Source: an alpha proteobacterium U9-1i
GTDB taxonomy: Bacteria > Pseudomonadota > Alphaproteobacteria > Caulobacterales > Aquidulcibacteraceae
Assembly: GCA_000974665.1 (NCBI GenBank)
Contig: BBSY01000003.1
Location: forward strand, 1,116,001 to 1,180,000
Reading direction: 5' to 3'
Length of the DNA: 64,000 nt
Positions 1 to 9,114 of this stretch are shown here, in pieces; the first letter of the stretch is position 1; each line of letters opens with the position of its first letter. The translations under genes were made by a program, and so were the position numbers. The notes below the pieces were generated by a model. The model saw only the letters and a list, made by a program, of their open reading frames with translations, was not told the origin of the DNA and did no database searches.

Positions 1-526
1 TCACTGGCTCGTTGGACTTGCCGCTGACCCGCAAGCTCGCTTCATCGCCCGCACAACCCGTCGCGCGCAACGCGTCGGCGATCCGCGACGCTGTCAGCGA
101 AAAGCCAAAACGCGTCACTTCCACCGGCAGTGGAAACGCGCCAAGCGTTTCGACGGCCTTGGCTTCGTCGGCGATCACGATCATCTTGTCGCTCGCCGCC
201 GCTACGATCTTCTCCCGCAGCAACGCGCCGCCGCCGCCCTTGATCAAGCGAAACGCGCCATCGAGTTCATCAGCGCCGTCAATGTCGAGATCGAGCCTGG
301 TCACCTTGCCGATATCCACCAGCGGCACGCCAACCTGATCCGCCAGCACACGCGTCGCTTCCGAAGTCGGAACGCCCGTCACCCGCAAGCCTTGCCGCAC
401 CCGTTCGCCCAACAACCGCACGAAATGCGCGGACGTCGAGCCGGTGCCGAGCCCCAGCAGCATGCCGTCCTTCACATATTTCAGCGCTTCGGCGGCGGCG
501 TTAAACTTGGCGAGATCGGCGCTCAT
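1..526 (-). CDS. rpiA: Ribose-5-phosphate isomerase A (3' end beyond window)
   Basis: Interconverts ribose-5-phosphate and ribulose-5-phosphate in the cytosolic pentose phosphate pathway. The first 175 codons are visible; the C-terminal quarter of the usual ~230-residue protein lies left of base 1. Seen directly: the phosphate-binding GTGSTS loop at residues 27-32, the DIDGADE segment that carries the catalytic acids, and the following [13 protein letters not shown] segment with the conserved lysine. The ATG at 526 overlaps the glmU stop codon as ATGA, so the two genes are probably translationally coupled. Partial only because of the window edge. Confidence 0.95.
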   Translation of the reverse strand, partial: MSADLAKFNAAAEALKYVKDGMLLGLGTGSTSAHFVRLLGERVRQGLRVTGVPTSEATRVLADQVGVPLVDIGKVTRLDLDIDGADELDGAFRLIKGGGGALLREKIVAAASDKMIVIADEAKAVETLGAFPLPVEVTRFGFSLTASRIADALRATGCAGDEASLRVSGKSNEPV

Positions 527-1899
527 TCGGCTTCCTTGCGCTTGCCGCCGCGCGCGGCGCGTTCGGCCAATTTCTTTTCGCGAAAGCGTTTGGCCCAATT
601 GTCGACATTCATCTGCTTGCCGCGCGCCACCGCGAGCGCATCGTCGGGCACGTCCTTGGTGATCACCGAACCCGAGCCCGTCATCGCCCGCGCGCCCACC
701 GTCACCGGCGCAACGAGGGCTGTGTCTGAACCAATGAACGCATCCTCGCCGATAATCGTCTTGTACTTGTCATAGCCATCGTAATTGCACGTGATGGTGC
801 CGCAGCCGATATTCGCGCGCGCGCCAACCTCGGCGTCACCGACATAGGTGAGGTGGCTCGCCTGCGCATTGGCGCCGAAAGTTGCGTTCTTCACCTCAAC
901 GAAATTGCCGATCTTCACGCCCGCGCCCAAACGCGCGCCCGGCCGAAGCCGCGCTGACGGCCCCACTTGCGCGCTTTCGCCAACGCTCGCGCCTTCCAGA
1001 TGGCTGAACGCCTTGATCCGCGCGCCGCGTGCGATCTTCACTCCAGGGCCAAAGAACACATTCGGCTCGATGATCACATCCGGCGCGATCTCGGTATCGT
1101 AAGAAAAATACACGGTCGCCGGATCGATCATCGTCACGCCGGCGTCCAAAGTCGCCGCACGCGCCCGCGCCTGAAACGCCGCCTCCGCGTCGGCCAGCTG
1201 CGCGCGTGAATTCACGCCCATCACTTCAGCCTCCGTCGCCTCAACGACGGCCACCTGCATCCCCGCCGCACGCGCCAAGCCCGGAACGTCGGTGAGGTAA
1301 AATTCCTTCTGAGCGTTGTCGTCCTTCAGCTGCGCAATCAGCTCGAACAGCACCTTCTTGTCACCGACAAGCGCACCCGCATTGCACAACGTCACGCGGC
1401 GTTCTTCGTCGCTCGCGTCCTTGTGCTCGACGTTACGCACGAACGCGCCGGCGCCATCGAGCACGATGCGCCCATACCCCGTCGGGTCCTTCGCCTGGAA
1501 GCCCAGCATCACCATCGCCGCGCCCGCGTCGCGCGCAGCAAACATCTTCTCCAACGTCTCGACGCGGATCAGCGGCGTATCGCCAAAATAGACGGCCACG
1601 TCGCCTTCAAAGCCCGTCAGCGCCGCCTCCGCCGATCGCGCCGCATCGCCCGTGCCGCGCGGCGGGTCCTGCACCGCCACGCCGCCGTCGCCCAGCGCGC
1701 CGCGCACCCGCGCCTGCACCGCGTCCGCCCGCGCCGCTGTCACAACCACCGTGCGCGCGCAGCCGAGGCCCGCCGCCAGCGCCATACCCCAATCCACGAG
1801 CGGCCGTCCGCCCATGGCGTGCAGCACCTTCGGCAGGTCGGACTTCATCCGCGTGCCTTGACCCGCTGCCAGAATGATCGCCGCGCGCGCTCGGCCCAT
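523..1899 (-). CDS. glmU: Bifunctional UDP-N-acetylglucosamine pyrophosphorylase / glucosamine-1-phosphate acetyltransferase
   Basis: Makes UDP-GlcNAc for peptidoglycan and lipopolysaccharide: the C-terminal domain acetylates GlcN-1-P and the N-terminal domain couples it to UTP. The 458-residue length is normal. The nucleotidyltransferase signature [18 protein letters not shown] starts at residue 10, and the C-terminal half is a left-handed beta helix with hexapeptide repeats. I chose the ATG at 1899 over an in-frame start at 1959 because the signature normally begins within about ten residues of the start. It is divergent from gph across ~100 bp and overlaps rpiA by 4 bp. Confidence 0.96.
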   Translation of the reverse strand: MGRARAAIILAAGQGTRMKSDLPKVLHAMGGRPLVDWGMALAAGLGCARTVVVTAARADAVQARVRGALGDGGVAVQDPPRGTGDAARSAEAALTGFEGDVAVYFGDTPLIRVETLEKMFAARDAGAAMVMLGFQAKDPTGYGRIVLDGAGAFVRNVEHKDASDEERRVTLCNAGALVGDKKVLFELIAQLKDDNAQKEFYLTDVPGLARAAGMQVAVVEATEAEVMGVNSRAQLADAEAAFQARARAATLDAGVTMIDPATVYFSYDTEIAPDVIIEPNVFFGPGVKIARGARIKAFSHLEGASVGESAQVGPSARLRPGARLGAGVKIGNFVEVKNATFGANAQASHLTYVGDAEVGARANIGCGTITCNYDGYDKYKTIIGEDAFIGSDTALVAPVTVGARAMTGSGSVITKDVPDDALAVARGKQMNVDNWAKRFREKKLAERAARGGKRKEAE

Positions 1900-2003
1900 T
1901 TGCCTATCCTGCTCGTCGTGCTTGTCCGAATCCGAGCTTGGTCTTAGCCCAAAGCCCAAGGCCGCGCGATGCGCGGGCCGCCAACTTTCCTTTGGGGCAG
2001 CTC

Positions 2004-2699
2004 ATGACCAGCGGCGAATTCGCCGACGCGACCATCGTTTTCGACCTCGACGGGACTTTGGTCGACACAGCGCCAGATCTGGTCCGCGCATTGAACGAAA
2101 CCATGGACCTCGAAGGCCTGCCGCGCGTGCCCCAAACAATGGTGCGGCGAATGGTGGGCCAGGGCGCCCGCGTGCTGATCGAGCGGGCTGCGGGCCTGGC
2201 CAATGTGCAGTTCGCGTCAGAGCGGCTCGACCAACTCACCAAGGCCTTCGTCGATTTCTACCGCGCCGACATCGCCCGCGAGTCCAAACCGTTTCCCGGC
2301 GTCGAGGCCGCGCTCGACACCTTGGCCGCCGCCGGCGCCAAACTCGCCGTCTGCACCAACAAGCGCACCGACCTGTCGCAGCAATTGCTGGATGAACTTA
2401 AACTATCGGAGCGCTTCTCGATCATCGTCGGCGCCGACGCGGTCGAGCACCGCAAACCACACCCAGACCATTACCGCGCCGCGGTCACGCGAGCAGGCGG
2501 CATCGTCCGCCGCTCATTGATGGTCGGCGATACCGCAGCCGATGTCGGCGCCGCGCGCGCCGCTGGCGCGCCGGTCGCGGTGGTGCGATTTGGCTATTGC
2601 GAAGAGGAAAACTGCGAGCGGCTCGGCGCGGACGCCATCATCGATCGCTATTCCGAGCTACCGCCAACGTGCCGCCGCCTTCTGGCGGCGACACGTTAG
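2004..2699 (+). CDS. gph: Phosphoglycolate phosphatase (HAD family)
   Basis: Dephosphorylates 2-phosphoglycolate, the product of oxidative DNA-end repair and oxygenase side reactions. HAD motif I DLDGTLVD is at residues 14-21 (nucleophile Asp14, acid Asp16). Motif II (CTNK), the conserved lysine in HRKPHPD, and the motif III region VGDTAADVGAARAAG follow in order. The length, 231 residues, is typical. The ATG at 2004 was chosen because an upstream in-frame start would add 22 residues of low-complexity sequence. Other small HAD phosphatases look similar, so the exact substrate is family inference. Confidence 0.85.
   Translation: MTSGEFADATIVFDLDGTLVDTAPDLVRALNETMDLEGLPRVPQTMVRRMVGQGARVLIERAAGLANVQFASERLDQLTKAFVDFYRADIARESKPFPGVEAALDTLAAAGAKLAVCTNKRTDLSQQLLDELKLSERFSIIVGADAVEHRKPHPDHYRAAVTRAGGIVRRSLMVGDTAADVGAARAAGAPVAVVRFGYCEEENCERLGADAIIDRYSELPPTCRRLLAATR
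2668..2695. terminator. GC-rich stem-loop at the gph 3' end
   Basis: Twelve-base arms (2668-2679 and 2684-2695) pair with one mismatch around a 4-base loop, inside the last codons of gph and just before the convergent gene's stop at 2709. There is no T-run, so it could be a bidirectional transcription barrier or only a by-product of the alanine/arginine-rich C-terminus. Confidence 0.3.
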
Positions 2700-2708
2700 G
2701 TAGTTCGT

Positions 2709-2999
2709 TTACGCGACCCCGATCAGGCCGCGTGTTCTAGGGCGCGTGCGGCCCTCCGGCTCATCGCCACGGCGCGACGGAAATCCATTGACCATGTCGC
2801 TACGCACGTCCGTGCGCGCCGAGCGCATTGCGGCGACAAAGCCTGCTTCCACAAGCTTCACTTCGACGTCGAACCCGCGCTCACGCCAATATTCCTCGAT
2901 CCGCTGCTTGATCCGGCGTGCGCCGTCGGCATTGCAGAAATCGTGATCCATCCAGGTCACCTCAGTTGCGATCACGGGCCGCTCAACTCCCGCAATCAT
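2709..2999 (-). CDS. Conserved hypothetical protein
   Basis: A 96-residue cytosolic protein of unknown function, without signal peptide or membrane segment. The central pattern (WMDHDFCNADGARRIKQRI, then EYWRERGFDVEVKL and FVAAMRSARTDVRSDMVNG) looks like a real conserved fold and resembles short hypothetical proteins I associate with Caulobacterales. The track allows a start at 3068, but the ATG at 2999 begins right before the ordered sequence. It converges on gph with 9 bp between stops. I do not recognise a function. Confidence 0.6.
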   Translation of the reverse strand: MIAGVERPVIATEVTWMDHDFCNADGARRIKQRIEEYWRERGFDVEVKLVEAGFVAAMRSARTDVRSDMVNGFPSRRGDEPEGRTRPRTRGLIGVA

Positions 3000-3355
3000 G
3001 TGCGCGCGGACTTTCGCCCCGCGCCTCGCGTCAGCCCCATGACGTCTCTCGCAGAAACCATCTTCCACTCGAGCGAGGCGGCGATATGGCGAGCGCGCGA
3101 CTTCACATCAACAATTCGTTTTCGCCGCCGCAATTTCGCCACGTCGCGGTAAGGTTCCCGACCGAGCGCAGTGTACGCCCGCGAGCGCGCAAGTGTGTGA
3201 AAGGTTGGAGATGTTTGTCCGCGAGATGCGCCCTAAGCCGTAGGGGCACGGGAAAGCTATCCGCCACAGCAATCCATCCCGGCAGAATTGCGAAGTTCTC
3301 ACTCGTGGAGATTCATCGGCGCGGCCTCAGGCCAAGCTCCGATGCCCGCGACGGC
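3000..3355. other. Non-coding gap
   Basis: Upstream region of the 96-residue hypothetical gene, after the end of the DUF1801 operon. Small open frames on both strands have shuffled, arginine-rich composition and no recognisable motif. I see no strong hairpin or RNA gene; it presumably holds the promoter of the leftward hypothetical gene. Confidence 0.5.
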
Positions 3356-3781
3356 CTATTGGGAAACGTTGAGCGCCACGGCCGCACGCACCAAAGCCTT
3401 CAGCGCCTTGTCGTTGATCTTTTCGCCCTCGCGAATGTCGATCGCGCGGCGCGTATTGCCGTCAAGACTTGAATTGAACAGGCGCGCTGGATCGTCCAAC
3501 GCGGCGCCCTTGGCGAAGGTCAGCTTCACCACGGCCTTGTAGGTCTCGCCCGTGCAGATGATGCCGGCGTGCTCCCACACCGGCACCCCGCGCCACTTCC
3601 ACGTTTCCGCGACATCCGGATCGGCTTGCTTGATGATCGCCCGCACCCGCGCCAGCGTCTCGCCGCGCCAATCGCCCAATTCCTTGATGCGCGCATCGAT
3701 CAGCTTGGCGGGCGAGGGCGCGCCCTTCGCTTGCTTGGGCGCACTCTTGCTCTTCTTTGCGGCTTTGATCGTCTTCTTCAT
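3356..3781 (-). CDS. DUF1801 (YdhG-like) domain protein
   Basis: Small cytosolic protein of the DUF1801 fold (141 residues), function unknown. A lysine-rich, disordered N-terminus (about residues 1-25) precedes the domain, which contains IKQADPDVAETWKWRGVPVW, a GIICTGETYKAVVKLTF segment and the terminal EGEKINDKALKALVRAAV helix, all typical of this family. It is the last gene of a leftward operon, 7 bp after a second DUF1801 gene. Pairs of these proteins often sit with ArsR/SRPBCC genes, as here. No catalytic residues are established for the family. Confidence 0.8.
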   Translation of the reverse strand: MKKTIKAAKKSKSAPKQAKGAPSPAKLIDARIKELGDWRGETLARVRAIIKQADPDVAETWKWRGVPVWEHAGIICTGETYKAVVKLTFAKGAALDDPARLFNSSLDGNTRRAIDIREGEKINDKALKALVRAAVALNVSQ

Positions 3782-3788
3782 CGCGCCC

Positions 3789-4247
3789 TCACATCTTCTC
3801 GCCTGGACGTTTGCTCGCTTGCTTCACCCACGCGACGAATTGCTGTTCGTCGAGTTCGCCCTCGTGGATGTCGAGATATCGAACGGCCTTCTGCTTGGAG
3901 GGGCCCGGCGGCGGCGGTCTCAATGATGCGCCTTGGAAGAACGCAACCTTCACGTACTTCGCAAACACGTGAAAACTCAAAAACCAAACGCCATCTGAAA
4001 CGCCATAAAATGGCGAATTCCATTTCACAGCCTTGCGCACGCGCGGCAGCGCGCCCGTGATCAATGCGTCCAAGCGCTCGCCAACATCGCGCTTCCACCC
4101 TGGCATCGTCGTAATGTAGGCCTGCACCGGGGCATCGCCATAACCCTTGGCGATCTGCGGATTGCCGCCGGAAAGCAATCTAGGCTTCGCTCCCGTCTTC
4201 TTCGCTGGCGCCTTCTTTGGCGGGCTCTTGGTGGCCTTTTTCACCAT
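3789..4247 (-). CDS. DUF1801 domain protein with lysine-rich N-terminus
   Basis: A 152-residue paralogue-like neighbour of the previous gene. Residues 1-20 are Lys/Pro/Ala-rich, resembling a nucleic-acid-binding tail. The DUF1801 core follows (MPGWKRDVGERLDALI, KAVKWNSPFYG, YVKVAFFQGASL, HEGELDEQQFVAWVKQASK). I chose the ATG at 4247, which lies 5 bp after the stop of the upstream membrane-protein gene; a GTG at 4265 would overlap that gene by 14 bp. Its role is unknown; co-transcription with the ArsR gene suggests it belongs to that regulon. Confidence 0.78.
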   Translation of the reverse strand: MVKKATKSPPKKAPAKKTGAKPRLLSGGNPQIAKGYGDAPVQAYITTMPGWKRDVGERLDALITGALPRVRKAVKWNSPFYGVSDGVWFLSFHVFAKYVKVAFFQGASLRPPPPGPSKQKAVRYLDIHEGELDEQQFVAWVKQASKRPGEKM

Positions 4248-4251
4248 CCGC

Positions 4252-4458
4252 TTAGCCTGCGCCACGCCCGCGCTTGGCGCGGTACGGCAGAACGAACAGA
4301 TAAACGCCGGTCAGCGCCAACAGCGCCAGCGGCAGCAACGGCACGTAGGACACCCAAATCATCGGCTCCCTCTGCGACATCGCAATTGTCGTGGCGATCA
4401 CCGACAAAACGAACGCGACCGACACCCAGCGATGAAACTGGCGAACCCACTTGCTCAT
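4252..4458 (-). CDS. Small two-helix membrane protein
   Basis: A 68-residue protein with two hydrophobic stretches (about 12-27 and 36-57) separated by a short polar turn, and a basic C-terminus (YRAKRGRGAG). The pattern FHRWVSVAFVLSVIAT resembles the first helix of PepSY-type membrane proteins, but this is only a resemblance. It is the third gene of the five-gene leftward operon, between SRPBCC and DUF1801 genes. An inner-membrane location is inferred; function is unknown. Confidence 0.7.
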   Translation of the reverse strand: MSKWVRQFHRWVSVAFVLSVIATTIAMSQREPMIWVSYVPLLPLALLALTGVYLFVLPYRAKRGRGAG

Positions 4459-4487
4459 GCCTTACCCTCCGAAAAACGCGCCAGCAC

Positions 4488-4916
4488 TCACGCCATACGC
4501 GCCAGCACCTCTTCCAACTTGCCAAAGAATTGATGCCAGCCCGCCAGCGCGCCGCCGGTCGCCTGCTTCTGCTCGGGCCGGAACCCTGATTGCTCCATGC
4601 GCAAATGCGTGCCGCCGGCAGTAGGCGTGAGCGTAAAGGTCACCACGCTCCGCAAATTGTAGGCGGGATCGTCGTGCTCGAAATCCCACGTGTACGAGAG
4701 CTTTTCGTTCGGCTCGATGGCGAGCACTTCGCAATCGAGCACGCCGCCCCAATCACCACGCAGATTGAAACGATGACCAACCACCGCCGCAAAATCATTC
4801 TTCATCAGCCATTCCTCGATCAGGTGCGGCTGGGTGAGTGCGCGCCAGAGCTTCTCCGGCGGGTGCGCAATGTCGCGCTCAACGACGACCGAGCGTGTTT
4901 CTGTTGCGGCGTTCAT
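4488..4916 (-). CDS. SRPBCC / AHSA1-like domain protein
   Basis: A 142-residue START-like fold protein of the AHSA1 group, with the family hallmarks RDIAHPPEKLWRALTQPHLIEEWL at the N-terminus, FNLRGDWGGVLDCEVLAIEPNEKLSYTW in the middle and a GTHLRMEQSGF strand near the end. Such proteins bind hydrophobic ligands or act as co-chaperones; the ligand here is unknown. The ATG at 4916 overlaps the stop of the upstream arsR-type gene (ATGA), a very common pairing in proteobacteria, so the SRPBCC protein is probably controlled by that repressor. Confidence 0.85.
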   Translation of the reverse strand: MNAATETRSVVVERDIAHPPEKLWRALTQPHLIEEWLMKNDFAAVVGHRFNLRGDWGGVLDCEVLAIEPNEKLSYTWDFEHDDPAYNLRSVVTFTLTPTAGGTHLRMEQSGFRPEQKQATGGALAGWHQFFGKLEEVLARMA

Positions 4917-5236
4917 TGATCCATCCTCTTCAGCAAGTCTTCGAGGTCGTCGAACCGACTCTCCCAGAACCCGGCCAACTCCTTCGTCCAATCGATCAGC
5001 GGGGTCAGCGCCGCGATCTGGGCGCTGTAATGCGTCTCCCGGCCCTCATGCCTGCCGCGCACCAGACCTGCTTGCTTGAGCACGCCAATATGCTTGGACA
5101 CCACCGGCTGAGAGACACCCGCCCGCGCCGTGAGCGCGCCCACGGTTTTTTCGCCCTCTCGGCATAGGCGCTCGAAAATCGCCCGTCGCGTGGGGTCCGC
5201 GAGAGTTTTGAAAAGCAGATCGTGAGCTTCCGGCAT
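4913..5236 (-). CDS. ArsR-family winged-helix repressor
   Basis: A 107-residue DNA-binding protein. The winged helix covers nearly its whole length: LADPTRRAIFERLCREGEKTVGALTARAGVSQPVVSKHIGVLKQAGLVRGRHEGRETHY. It has no metal-binding cysteine pair, unlike the second ArsR at 13.8 kb, so it belongs to the SRPBCC-associated, non-metal group. The ATG at 5236 is preferred to a TTG at 5242. It heads a leftward operon (ArsR, SRPBCC, two-helix protein, two DUF1801 proteins). Inverted half-sites directly upstream make autoregulation likely. Confidence 0.88.
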   Translation of the reverse strand: MPEAHDLLFKTLADPTRRAIFERLCREGEKTVGALTARAGVSQPVVSKHIGVLKQAGLVRGRHEGRETHYSAQIAALTPLIDWTKELAGFWESRFDDLEDLLKRMDQ

Positions 5237-5240
5237 CGGC

Positions 5241-5291
5241 AACCCATACCTCTCTGGCTATGGGTTATCGTATAGCTACGGAGGTATGGGT
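5241..5291. promoter_or_regulatory. Probable ArsR operator with three half-sites
   Basis: ACCCATACCTC at 5242-5252 is the exact reverse complement of GAGGTATGGGT at 5281-5291. A third half-site, TATGGGTT at 5259-5266, pairs with AACCCATA at 5241-5248. All three lie between the arsR start and the end of ilvA, where the operon promoter must be. Confidence 0.65.
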
Positions 5292-5315
5292 CCGTCAAGC
5301 GCCATTTGAGACGGC

Positions 5316-6872
5316 TCAGGCCTGAGGCGCGTCGCCCCGGCTGTGCAGGAATAAATGGTAAGCGATGTTCTCGGTCTCCAACTCATAGGGATAACCGAGT
5401 TCCTCCATCCGCTGGGCGAAACGTTCGCGGTCACGCACCGGCACTTGCAGTCCGGCGAGCACCCGCCCGAATTCCGCGCCGTCACTGCGATAATGAAACA
5501 AGGTGACGTTCCAGTCCGCGCCAAGGCGTTCCAGGAAGCGACGAAGCGCGCCTGGCCGCTCCGGAAAATCGCAGCGCATGATGATCTCGTCGGCCAATTC
5601 TTTTGACCGCCCACCGACCATGTAGCGGATGTGCGTCTTCGCCAATTCGTTGGCGCTGAGATCCACCACCTCATACTGCGCCGCCCGGATCAGCGACAGC
5701 ACTTGCTCCCGCTCGCTGTCGGACGAAATCCGCAAGCCGATAAACACCCAGGCCACGCGATCATCGCCGTAGCGATAATTGACTTCGGTGACGGCGCGCT
5801 CGCCCAACAATTCCACAAACCGGCGATAGGAGCCGATCTCCTCCGGCACGCGCACGCCAATCAGCATCTCCCGCGCCTCGCCGACTTCGGCGCGCTCGGC
5901 GACATACCGCAAGCGATCGAAGTTCATGTTGGCGCCACTGAGGATCGACATCAGCGCACCATGCCCCCCGTGCCCAACCGCGTACTTCTTGAGGCCCGCG
6001 AGCGCCAACGCGCCAGCGGGCTCGGCGATCACGCGCGTATCCTCGAAAATGTCCTTGATTGCCGCGCAGATTTCATCGGAATCGACGGTGATCACGCCGT
6101 CGAGCAACGCGTTGCAATATTTGAACGTCTCTTCGCCCGGTCGCTTCACCGCCACACCGTCGGCGAACTGCCCAACCCGATCGAGCGTCACAGGCGCGCC
6201 GGCCTTCATCGACGCTTGCATTGAGGCAGCGTCCACCGGCTCCACCCCAAACACTTTCACATCCGGGCGCAGAAATTTCGCATACGCCGCGACGCCCGCC
6301 GCCAGACCGCCCCCGCCCACCGGAACGAAGATCGCGCGCACAGCGCCCGTATATTGCTGGAACAGCTCAACCCCGACCGTGCCCTGACCGGCGATCACAT
6401 CGAGATCGTCGAACGGATGCACGAATGTCAGTCCGCGTTGGGCGGCGAGCTCGCGCGCATGCGCGTTAGCGTCGTCGAAGGACTCGCCCGACAGCACGAC
6501 CTCCGCGCCCAGATGCCGGACCGCCTCTACCTTGATGCTGGGCGTGGTCACCGGCATCACGATGACAGCGCGCGCGTTCAGAATGCGCGCCGACATCGCC
6601 ACGCCCTGCGCATGATTGCCCGCCGACGCGCATATAACGCCCGCCTGCAACGCCTCCTTTGGCAGGTTCCGCAATTTGTTGTTGGCGCCGCGCAGCTTGA
6701 AGGAAAAAACTGGCTGCAAATCTTCGCGCTTCAGCAGCACCTCGCGGCCAAGCCGGCGCGACAGCCGATCCATATGGTCGAGCGGCGTGCGCACCACGGT
6801 GTCGTAGATTTGCGCCGACAGAATCCGACGCACCATCTCCGCGCTGAATGCTGCTGCCGCCACGTGGTTCAC
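5316..6872 (-). CDS. ilvA: Threonine dehydratase (biosynthetic type)
   Basis: PLP enzyme that deaminates threonine to 2-oxobutyrate, the first step of isoleucine synthesis. The PLP lysine is in SFKLRGANN (Lys59); the phosphate-binding glycine loop is VPVGGGGLAAG. After residue ~330 come two ACT-like regulatory domains, e.g. EIGSYRRFVELLGERAVTEV and RPGALRRFLERLGADWNVT, which make the 518-residue length and mark the isoleucine-inhibited form rather than the short catabolic enzyme. It is a single gene with its own upstream gap (73 bp to msrA). Confidence 0.95.
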   Translation of the reverse strand: MNHVAAAAFSAEMVRRILSAQIYDTVVRTPLDHMDRLSRRLGREVLLKREDLQPVFSFKLRGANNKLRNLPKEALQAGVICASAGNHAQGVAMSARILNARAVIVMPVTTPSIKVEAVRHLGAEVVLSGESFDDANAHARELAAQRGLTFVHPFDDLDVIAGQGTVGVELFQQYTGAVRAIFVPVGGGGLAAGVAAYAKFLRPDVKVFGVEPVDAASMQASMKAGAPVTLDRVGQFADGVAVKRPGEETFKYCNALLDGVITVDSDEICAAIKDIFEDTRVIAEPAGALALAGLKKYAVGHGGHGALMSILSGANMNFDRLRYVAERAEVGEAREMLIGVRVPEEIGSYRRFVELLGERAVTEVNYRYGDDRVAWVFIGLRISSDSEREQVLSLIRAAQYEVVDLSANELAKTHIRYMVGGRSKELADEIIMRCDFPERPGALRRFLERLGADWNVTLFHYRSDGAEFGRVLAGLQVPVRDRERFAQRMEELGYPYELETENIAYHLFLHSRGDAPQA

Positions 6873-6945
6873 CGTTGAAGTTGGTCGCTTGCGGCCAACC
6901 TAAACCACCGCCACGTCCCGGCGCCTAGCCGGCGCCCCTTAACCG

Positions 6946-7455
6946 TCAGGCCACCGCGCTCCGGCGCGGCAACTTCCAGTTCGGGCGTACGAAGTGACAG
7001 GTGTAGCCGTTCGGGATGCGCTCAAGGTAGTCTTGATGCTCGGGCTCGGCCTCCCAAAATGGACCGACCGGTTCGACGGTCGTGACCACCTTGCCCGGCC
7101 AAAGACCCGACGCATCGACATCCGCGATGGTGTCTTCGGCGATGCGCTTCTGCTCTTCGCTCGCATAGAAGATCGCCGAGCGGTAGCTCGCGCCAAGATC
7201 ATTGCCCTGCCGATTGAGCGTGCTCGGGTCGTGAATCTGGAAGAAGAACTCAAGCAGGTCGCGAAACGAGATGGTCGAGGGATCGAACACGATCTCGATC
7301 GCTTCAGCGTGCGTGCCGTGATTGCGATAGGTTGCGTTGGGCACGTCGCCGCCCGAGTATCCAACCCGCGTGCTGATCACGCCCGGGCGTTTCCGGATCA
7401 GGTCCTGAACGCCCCAAAAGCAACCACCCGCCAAAACCGCGCGCTCGGTCGTCAT
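6946..7455 (-). CDS. msrA: Peptide methionine sulfoxide reductase A
   Basis: Reduces methionine-S-sulfoxide in oxidised proteins. The catalytic motif GGCFWG lies at residues 10-15 (Cys12). [29 protein letters not shown] and [19 protein letters not shown] are the other family blocks. The ATG at 7455 (169 residues) puts the motif at the usual distance from the start; an in-frame start at 7485 would add ten unrelated residues. No cysteine-rich extension is present, so recycling must use the MsrA core cysteines only. It lies between ilvA and an aldehyde dehydrogenase on the same strand. Confidence 0.95.
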   Translation of the reverse strand: MTTERAVLAGGCFWGVQDLIRKRPGVISTRVGYSGGDVPNATYRNHGTHAEAIEIVFDPSTISFRDLLEFFFQIHDPSTLNRQGNDLGASYRSAIFYASEEQKRIAEDTIADVDASGLWPGKVVTTVEPVGPFWEAEPEHQDYLERIPNGYTCHFVRPNWKLPRRSAVA

Positions 7456-7517
7456 CGTGCTCACTCCGTATCTTCGAGCCCGCAATATGGGGATTTTGTT
7501 CGAAATCGCCAGGACCG

Positions 7518-9038
7518 CTAATCGAGGTCAAATTTGACGCCCTGCGCCAACGGCAATGTACGCCCATAATTGATCGCGTTGGTCTGGCGGCGCATGTAGG
7601 CCTTCCAGGAATCCGAGCCGCTTTCGCGGCCGCCGCCGGTTTCCTTTTCACCGCCGAACGCGCCGCCGATCTCGGCGCCCGACGTACCCATGTTCACATT
7701 GGCGATTCCGCAATCGGAACCGGCCGCCGATAAGAATTGCTCCACCTCACGCATGTCGGTGGCGAAGATCGATGACGATAGCCCCTGCGGCACGGCGTTC
7801 TGCAACGCGAGCGCTTCGTCAATGTGCGTGTACTTCAGCACATAAAGGATCGGCGCGAACGTTTCTTCCCGCACGCATGCCGCTTGCTCGGCCATCTCAA
7901 CCAAAGCCGGGCGCACGTAAAACGAATCCGCACCGTTGACGTCCACGCGCGCGCCGCCGTGAACACGTCCGCCAGCGGCTCGAGCGTTCTCCAACGCCCG
8001 CTGCATCGCTTCAAACGCTGCGCGATCGATCAGCGGCCCCACCAACGCATCCGTCCGCAACGGATCACCAACGCTGACAGCTTCGTAAACCCCGATCAGC
8101 CGCGGCACGATGCGATCATACACGTCCGTATGGACGATCAGCCGCCGCAACGTCGTGCAACGCTGCCCGGCCGTTCCCATTGCGCCGAACGCCACAGCGC
8201 GCAGCGTCAAGTCTAGATCCGCCGAGGGCGTCACGATCGACGCATTGTTGCCCCCGAGTTCGAGGATCGCGCGGCCAAAGCGCGACGCGACACGCGCGCC
8301 GACGTCGCGCCCCATGCGTGTCGATCCCGTCGCCGAGACAACCGGCACGCGCGCATCGTCGACCAGCAATTCCCCAAGCGCCCGCCCGCCGATCAGCACG
8401 CTTGCAAGCCCAACAGGCGCGTCGTCGCCAAAGCGCGCACTCACACGATCAACCAGCGCGCTCACCGCCAACGCGGCCAGCGGGCTCTTCTCCGAAGGCT
8501 TCCACACGACGCTGTCGCCGCAGACGAACGCCAATGCCGCGTTCCAACACCACACAGCGACCGGAAAATTGAACGCCGAGACAACCCCCACAGGCCCAAT
8601 CGGATGCCATTGTTCTGTGATGCGGTGATCGCGCCGCTCCGACGGTATGCACAATCCATAAAGCTGACGCGAAAGGCCCACTGCGAAATCGCAGATGTCG
8701 ATCATCTCTTGGACTTCGCCGAGCCCCTCGGATGGCGCCTTGCCGACTTCGATCGACACCAATCGCCCGAGGGCCGCTTTGTGGACACGCAATTCCTCGC
8801 CCAACTGACGCACAAACTCACCGCGCCGGGGCGCAGGCACGAGACGCCACTGAAGAAACGCCTCATGCGCCCGCGCGATCCGCCTCTCGGCCTCGCCGCC
8901 ATCCACTTCGCGCACATCGGCGATCGCCTCACCGGAGATGGGCGAACGAACCAAAAGAGACCCGCCCTCAAGCAGATCGGGTGCAACACCCAACTGGCCG
9001 AGGATGGCGCGTGTTTCGGTGCGGAGTGAGGTGGTCAT
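7518..9038 (-). CDS. ALDH7-family aldehyde dehydrogenase (piperideine-6-carboxylate / aminoadipate semialdehyde type)
   Basis: NAD-dependent aldehyde dehydrogenase of the antiquitin group. The general base Glu260 is in ELGGNN and the catalytic Cys294 in GTAGQRCTT. The C-terminal block [16 protein letters not shown] followed by [12 protein letters not shown] is characteristic of ALDH7A1/AmaB proteins. In bacteria these oxidise aminoadipate semialdehyde during lysine or pipecolate breakdown, but no lysine aminotransferase or pipecolate oxidase gene is adjacent, so the substrate is inferred from family only. The ATG at 9038 gives 506 residues, the normal length. Confidence 0.88.
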   Translation of the reverse strand: MTTSLRTETRAILGQLGVAPDLLEGGSLLVRSPISGEAIADVREVDGGEAERRIARAHEAFLQWRLVPAPRRGEFVRQLGEELRVHKAALGRLVSIEVGKAPSEGLGEVQEMIDICDFAVGLSRQLYGLCIPSERRDHRITEQWHPIGPVGVVSAFNFPVAVWCWNAALAFVCGDSVVWKPSEKSPLAALAVSALVDRVSARFGDDAPVGLASVLIGGRALGELLVDDARVPVVSATGSTRMGRDVGARVASRFGRAILELGGNNASIVTPSADLDLTLRAVAFGAMGTAGQRCTTLRRLIVHTDVYDRIVPRLIGVYEAVSVGDPLRTDALVGPLIDRAAFEAMQRALENARAAGGRVHGGARVDVNGADSFYVRPALVEMAEQAACVREETFAPILYVLKYTHIDEALALQNAVPQGLSSSIFATDMREVEQFLSAAGSDCGIANVNMGTSGAEIGGAFGGEKETGGGRESGSDSWKAYMRRQTNAINYGRTLPLAQGVKFDLD

Positions 9039-9114
9039 GGATATCCTTCGATGCTGATGCGTCTTGCCATCATCCGCGCCGCGCGCAAGGCGCACCTCGT
9101 GGCGTCGGCATTCG

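Noticed and set aside
3108-3302. 64-codon leftward frame in the 3.0-3.4 kb gap
   Set aside because: No RBS, no conserved pattern and cysteine/arginine composition typical of chance frames.
5631-6224. Rightward open frame antisense to ilvA
   Set aside because: Composition is the mirror of ilvA codons; no start signal or recognisable domain.
6920-6936. GGCGCC...GGCGCC as terminator between msrA and ilvA
   Set aside because: Both arms are self-complementary 6-mers with no T-run; too common in this GC content to call.
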